In this document: piece after piece, positions 45,356 to 49,022 of the stretch
How the letters are laid out: each line of letters begins with the position of its first letter
Position numbering within the stretch: the stretch's first letter is position 1
Assembly (NCBI GenBank): GCA_947303055.1
Contig: CAMYXV010000005.1
Span: 1 to 49,022 of the forward strand
DNA from: an uncultured Bacteroidales bacterium
GTDB lineage: Bacteria > Bacteroidota > Bacteroidia > Bacteroidales > F082
DNA: 49,022 bases
Direction: 5' to 3'
Notes under the pieces: generated by a model
Database searches by the model: none
Told to the model about the DNA's origin: nothing
Seen by the model: only the letters and a program-made list of their open reading frames with translations
Program-made: the position numbers and the translations under genes

Positions 45356-46981
45356 TTATTCTTTAATCCACTTTCCTGATTCTGTTAAGGTCCCTGAGCT
45401 TGTTGAAGGTCCTACCATCCTCCAAAAATACATTCCAGAGGGCCAATCTTCGGTAGCAATGCTTATCGAATAGCCCTCAATCTGCTGCTCAATCATTTTC
45501 CTGCCATTCAGGTCATAAACCGCCACAACAGCATCCTCCCAATCGGTCAAGACATGCAGCACATCCCTGCCAGGATTGGGATAAACGGTATTCGAGGCGA
45601 TTTGTTCCTCCACTGCGTCCCAATCGGGAGCCTCGATGGCGCCAAGGTCGATGCGACCGTTAATGACACGCGGATTGCCTGAAAAGTCAGTGTCGGGATA
45701 GTATTGGCTCATATTAGTGGCACCCTCATTGAGGCAGGGCGAGGTCTCGGTGAGCGACCAGTGGAAAGGCACGGTTGAATGGTCATACTCGGAACCGATG
45801 CCTAAAGTAGGATGGAGGAATTGCGGGTCTTCGCAAATTGTACCTTCGTACCCATCTGGACAACTAACACAATTGTTGAAAATGGTGGGGTCGGGATGGG
45901 AAGGGTCCATGCGCTCAAAGTGGATCTGGGGTAGGGTTTGTGGATAAAAATCGTATCGGTCGTTGCCATAGACGATGTTGTTGTAGATTTTCTGCTGCCC
46001 GTTAGTCCAGATGCCAGAGCCATTGTCGTTCATGAAACCCTCACTTTGGTTGTTTACGATCGTGTTGTTATAATAATGGGAATAGTTAGGGGCCGTAGTA
46101 CCCAGCACGGGCGAATAGCCTTCGTTGTTGACGATAATATTGTCGTGGAAACGCCCCACGCCTTCCCAGCCGAGATACGCCGTACTGCCGTGGTTGCCGT
46201 GGATGTAGTTGTTATAGACCTGAGGCCCTGAAGCCGACAGCGACAATTCACCGACATGCATGTCCAAGGCCGTGCCATACGTGCCAGTGTTGTTGTAAAA
46301 CTCGCAATTCCTCACCGTGAAATGCCGCAAGCCGCCCATCGAAATGCTTGCACCCCACCATGCATAATTGTCGTGGAAAATGCAATGCTCTACAAGAATT
46401 GTCCCGGGATTGAGCACATATATACCGCCGCCACCACTACCACTTGGCGAACTGGTGTTGTGTTCATTACGATTCTGCGAGAAACGGCAATGGTCGAAAT
46501 GACAGTATTTCTTGTTTCTCACCTCAACGCCAGCACCAAACCTCTCCCCCTCGGGTGCGCCCGAGATAATCTTTCCGAACTTCACCTCGCAATACTCCAT
46601 GACCACACTGTCTTGGGCGCTGCTCTGGTCGGAAAGCAAGTGGATGCCGTGCCAGCCCGTTTCCATTGTAGGATTGTAGAAATCGGTAGTGTCGCGGGCG
46701 GTGAAGACGACTGGATACTTGTCCGCACCCAAAGCATAAAACGAGCCATTGTGTACGGTGATGCGGTAATAGCCCTCCGCAATCACCCAAGTCCCGCGTT
46801 CAATGGTAAGGCAAGCTGAGCCGCCTTCATCTGGCTCGATGACGACATCACCTATGAGTCTTACCGTGTCGGCATCCCAAAGCACTTGGCCGTGGTATTC
46901 TCCCGACACCTCGATGGTCTGTGCTGCAAGCGGAGCCGTCAGCAAGGCCATCCAAAATGCAAAAACCAAACTTTTCTTCAT
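45356..46981 (-). CDS. right-handed beta-helix (pectate-lyase-fold) secreted protein with T9SS CTD
   Basis: GGGIYVLNPGTILVEHCIFHDNYAWWGASISMGGLRHFTVRNCEFYNNTGTYGTALDMHVG; ends ESGKWIKE. Start reset to MKKSLVFAF; TAATTTTG -7 box upstream. Confidence 0.83.
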   Translation of the reverse strand: MKKSLVFAFWMALLTAPLAAQTIEVSGEYHGQVLWDADTVRLIGDVVIEPDEGGSACLTIERGTWVIAEGYYRITVHNGSFYALGADKYPVVFTARDTTDFYNPTMETGWHGIHLLSDQSSAQDSVVMEYCEVKFGKIISGAPEGERFGAGVEVRNKKYCHFDHCRFSQNRNEHNTSSPSGSGGGGIYVLNPGTILVEHCIFHDNYAWWGASISMGGLRHFTVRNCEFYNNTGTYGTALDMHVGELSLSASGPQVYNNYIHGNHGSTAYLGWEGVGRFHDNIIVNNEGYSPVLGTTAPNYSHYYNNTIVNNQSEGFMNDNGSGIWTNGQQKIYNNIVYGNDRYDFYPQTLPQIHFERMDPSHPDPTIFNNCVSCPDGYEGTICEDPQFLHPTLGIGSEYDHSTVPFHWSLTETSPCLNEGATNMSQYYPDTDFSGNPRVINGRIDLGAIEAPDWDAVEEQIASNTVYPNPGRDVLHVLTDWEDAVVAVYDLNGRKMIEQQIEGYSISIATEDWPSGMYFWRMVGPSTSSGTLTESGKWIKE

Positions 46982-47067
46982 GGCATAAAATGTTTTTGAT
47001 GGTACTTTTTTGTTCGTGCCTCCAAAATTATATAAAAAATTACGGGAAAAATCAACGGCTATGGCCA

Positions 47068-47140
47068 AGTACATATTTTTTCTTGAAACCCATCTTGATA
47101 ATCAACGAGTTACAATAAAAAAGTACATATTTTTCTTACT
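47068..47140 (-). promoter_or_regulatory. conserved intergenic element downstream of regulator 2 (TTGATAATCAA dyad, direct repeats AAGTACATATTTTTTCTT)
   Basis: Similar to 41177-41220 downstream of regulator 1. Confidence 0.45.
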
Positions 47141-48800
47141 CCAAAGCCGTGGAATTAGGGTCAAAATCACCCTTGTTTTTAAGGTAGGAACGGTATTTTG
47201 CCACCGTGTTTTCGCTCAGGCCGAGCAGGTCGGCCTCTTCCTTGATGCGGAAACCGAGAAACGTCAAAACGACAAGGTTGCGCTCCGTCTTGCTGAGGTC
47301 GGGGTAGGCCGACTTCATCTTCTCGATGCCTTTGGGATAAGCCGATTCAAACGCCTCCATGATGCGCTGCAGCCGATCTTTCTGTCCAGACTGGTAGATG
47401 GCATTGGCCTGTTGCTGCAGCATCTCCTTCTGCTGTGCCGTGAGTTGCTCCAATTCGGTATGTAGTAGGCTTTGTGCCTCGCGAAGGCGTGAAGCTTCGG
47501 CTTCCTTGCGTCGTCTGTAGAAATAGACGAATAGTGCCAAGAGGGCCAACACGACCAACAGCAGAGTCAACAGCACATACAGCCTCGTGCTTTTCCGTTG
47601 ATGCGCCTCTTCCTGCTGTTGCAGCTCCTCTTGCTTGTCGAACTCCTCCTGTACCATCACCATATCCTTCATGTTGGCTTCGGGATGCTCCATAGTCAGC
47701 AGACGTTCGGAATACTCGATGGCGTTCTTTTCGTCGCCCAATGCCTTGTATGACTCGTAGAGATACCGATACAATTCATAGTTCTCAAAAAACCTGTCAA
47801 TGGACTGGCCCACAGCGATGGATTGCTCGCCATAATAGATACAGGAGTCGTATTGCTGCATGTGGAAATATGTGTCAGAGAGCGTTTCGAGCAAGGACTG
47901 CTGATGATAGCCATACGCATAGTCCGCTGTGTCGGTCAAGCCTTCCAGTCCGGCTTTGGCTTCCTCGACGGCATGGCTGAGCAGTTGCTGCCGTTCCTCC
48001 TCGGTCTCATAATGGTTTTGGTCGACACAATAGTTGTAATAAAAAGCAAGGTTGTCGTGGAATACGGCACATTCGTTGGCGTAGCCGAGAGCTTCGGCAG
48101 ATTGCAGGCCTTTTTGGAAATAGGCCAGACAGCTGTCGTATTCATTGGTGCCAAGATAGGCGTAGCCAAGCATGTAGGCCGAGCTCAGGCGGTTGTAATG
48201 GTCGCCCGTCTTGGCGAAATACGCATCTGCCTGCGTCAAAGGGGGAATGGCATCAGCGATGTAGACCGAGGCTCCGTAAATCATGCCGAGTTCGAGATAG
48301 ATGAAATACTTGCTTTTCTCGATGACCTCTTGCTCATTGGTGGGCGTTGGGGAGAATGCCACTAAGCGTTTATCCACATGGCGGCAACTTTCGATGCTGC
48401 TGCGGGCTTTCAGCATGGCATCCAGGGCAATCTGCTTAGGCTGTTGCTGATTCGTTGTCTTGTTTCCCATGAGCCAATAGGTCCAGGCCTCATGGTATTT
48501 GTCCCTGCCGCCGACAAACTGCGCTTCAGCCACTTGCAGCAGCGAGTCGAACTCTACATCATATCTTTTATCGTTACCGATGAGCAGGGCCTTCAGCAGA
48601 CAGTAATGCGCCCGTTCCTTCTCCGAAAGTGCCTCCACATTCAGCGTGTCGAGGATCCGCATCGCGCTGTCCGGGTTCTGTTGGTAGAAGCACTCCACGC
48701 GATAGAGCATGTCCTCCTCCTGCGGAGGCACCTCATGCTTGGCACAAGCAGCCATCATCCCAACCAAAATCAGAAGCCCTATGTAAAAAATCCGTTTCAC
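47136..48800 (-). CDS. membrane-spanning TPR regulator with C-terminal LuxR-like HTH
   Basis: MKRIFYIGLLILVGMMAACAK (GTG start), TPR-like repeats, TM LYVLLTLLLVVLALLALFVYFYRRRK, HTH LSKTERNLVVLTFLGFRIKEEADLLGLSENTVAKYRSYLKNK. Confidence 0.82.
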   Translation of the reverse strand: MKRIFYIGLLILVGMMAACAKHEVPPQEEDMLYRVECFYQQNPDSAMRILDTLNVEALSEKERAHYCLLKALLIGNDKRYDVEFDSLLQVAEAQFVGGRDKYHEAWTYWLMGNKTTNQQQPKQIALDAMLKARSSIESCRHVDKRLVAFSPTPTNEQEVIEKSKYFIYLELGMIYGASVYIADAIPPLTQADAYFAKTGDHYNRLSSAYMLGYAYLGTNEYDSCLAYFQKGLQSAEALGYANECAVFHDNLAFYYNYCVDQNHYETEEERQQLLSHAVEEAKAGLEGLTDTADYAYGYHQQSLLETLSDTYFHMQQYDSCIYYGEQSIAVGQSIDRFFENYELYRYLYESYKALGDEKNAIEYSERLLTMEHPEANMKDMVMVQEEFDKQEELQQQEEAHQRKSTRLYVLLTLLLVVLALLALFVYFYRRRKEAEASRLREAQSLLHTELEQLTAQQKEMLQQQANAIYQSGQKDRLQRIMEAFESAYPKGIEKMKSAYPDLSKTERNLVVLTFLGFRIKEEADLLGLSENTVAKYRSYLKNKGDFDPNSTALE

Positions 48801-48843
48801 GCCACAAAATTACTCAAAATCCATCAAATTCAATCAAAAAATT

Positions 48844-48885
48844 CCCCCCTTTCAAAAAGGGGTGCCACACAGCGGCAGGGGAGTC
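48844..48885. repeat. REP-like element (second copy)
   Basis: CCCCCCTTTCAAAAAGGGGTGCCACACAGCGGCAGGGGAGTC, followed by CGTTAGCA octamers. Confidence 0.7.
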
Positions 48886-48936
48886 TATCGTTAGCACGTT
48901 AGCACGTAAGCACGCATAACGAAACCCCTATCCCCA

Positions 48937-49022
48937 CTATAATCGCCTCTTAACCTCCTCATACAATTCATTATAATCAAAAAGGTGATAATTGCCCACG
49001 GCAACCTGTCCATACAGCCATT
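48937..49022 (-). CDS. C-terminal fragment of an unidentified protein (runs off right edge)
   Basis: Minus-strand frame WLYGQVAVGNYHLFDYNELYEEVKRRL* ends at CTA 48937-48939. Confidence 0.5.
   Translation of the reverse strand, partial: WLYGQVAVGNYHLFDYNELYEEVKRRL

Noticed and set aside
1-49022. tRNA/rRNA genes
   Set aside because: None recognised on reading either strand; a tRNAscan/Infernal run would be needed to exclude them fully.

Overview
Bacteroidota (Bacteroidales-like) chromosomal window. Evidence for the lineage: repeated TAnnTTTG -7 boxes and many secreted proteins ending in type IX secretion system (T9SS) C-terminal sorting domains. The left ~6.5 kb is core-like: a partial TPR/YfgM-like protein, trmH, a MauE/DoxX-thioredoxin protein, a C69 dipeptidase, rarA and an EcsC-like protein. 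An unannotated, structured small-RNA candidate with its own promoter and intrinsic terminator lies at ~6.7-6.82 kb. From ~6.8 to 47 kb, nearly every gene is on the minus strand. About 19 encode secreted proteins with C-terminal sorting domains: two C10 (streptopain-like) peptidases, an LRR/BspA-like protein, YCF48/BNR-like propellers, a GLUG-like protein, an IgGFc-binding/PKD-like protein, a beta-helix protein and several paralog families. Interspersed are a lone tyrosine integrase with a highly structured upstream region and a primase/VapE-like 3' remnant, an outer-membrane beta-barrel/TonB-type receptor next to a GIN (DUF2807) protein, and two predicted membrane-spanning TPR + LuxR-like HTH regulators. 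The most notable signal is mosaicism. Conserved leader/signal-peptide DNA and conserved CTD DNA flank divergent gene bodies. Perfect 136-bp and 101-bp direct repeats cross gene boundaries, and compound intercistronic microrepeats (periods 9, 8 and 7) recur. A REP-like TTCGACAGGCTCAG element sits repeatedly in the same CTD linker, and there is a split cargo gene at a canonical A_AAA_AAC slippery site and a deletion-scar mini-ORF. All family calls were made by reading translations; no database search was run.
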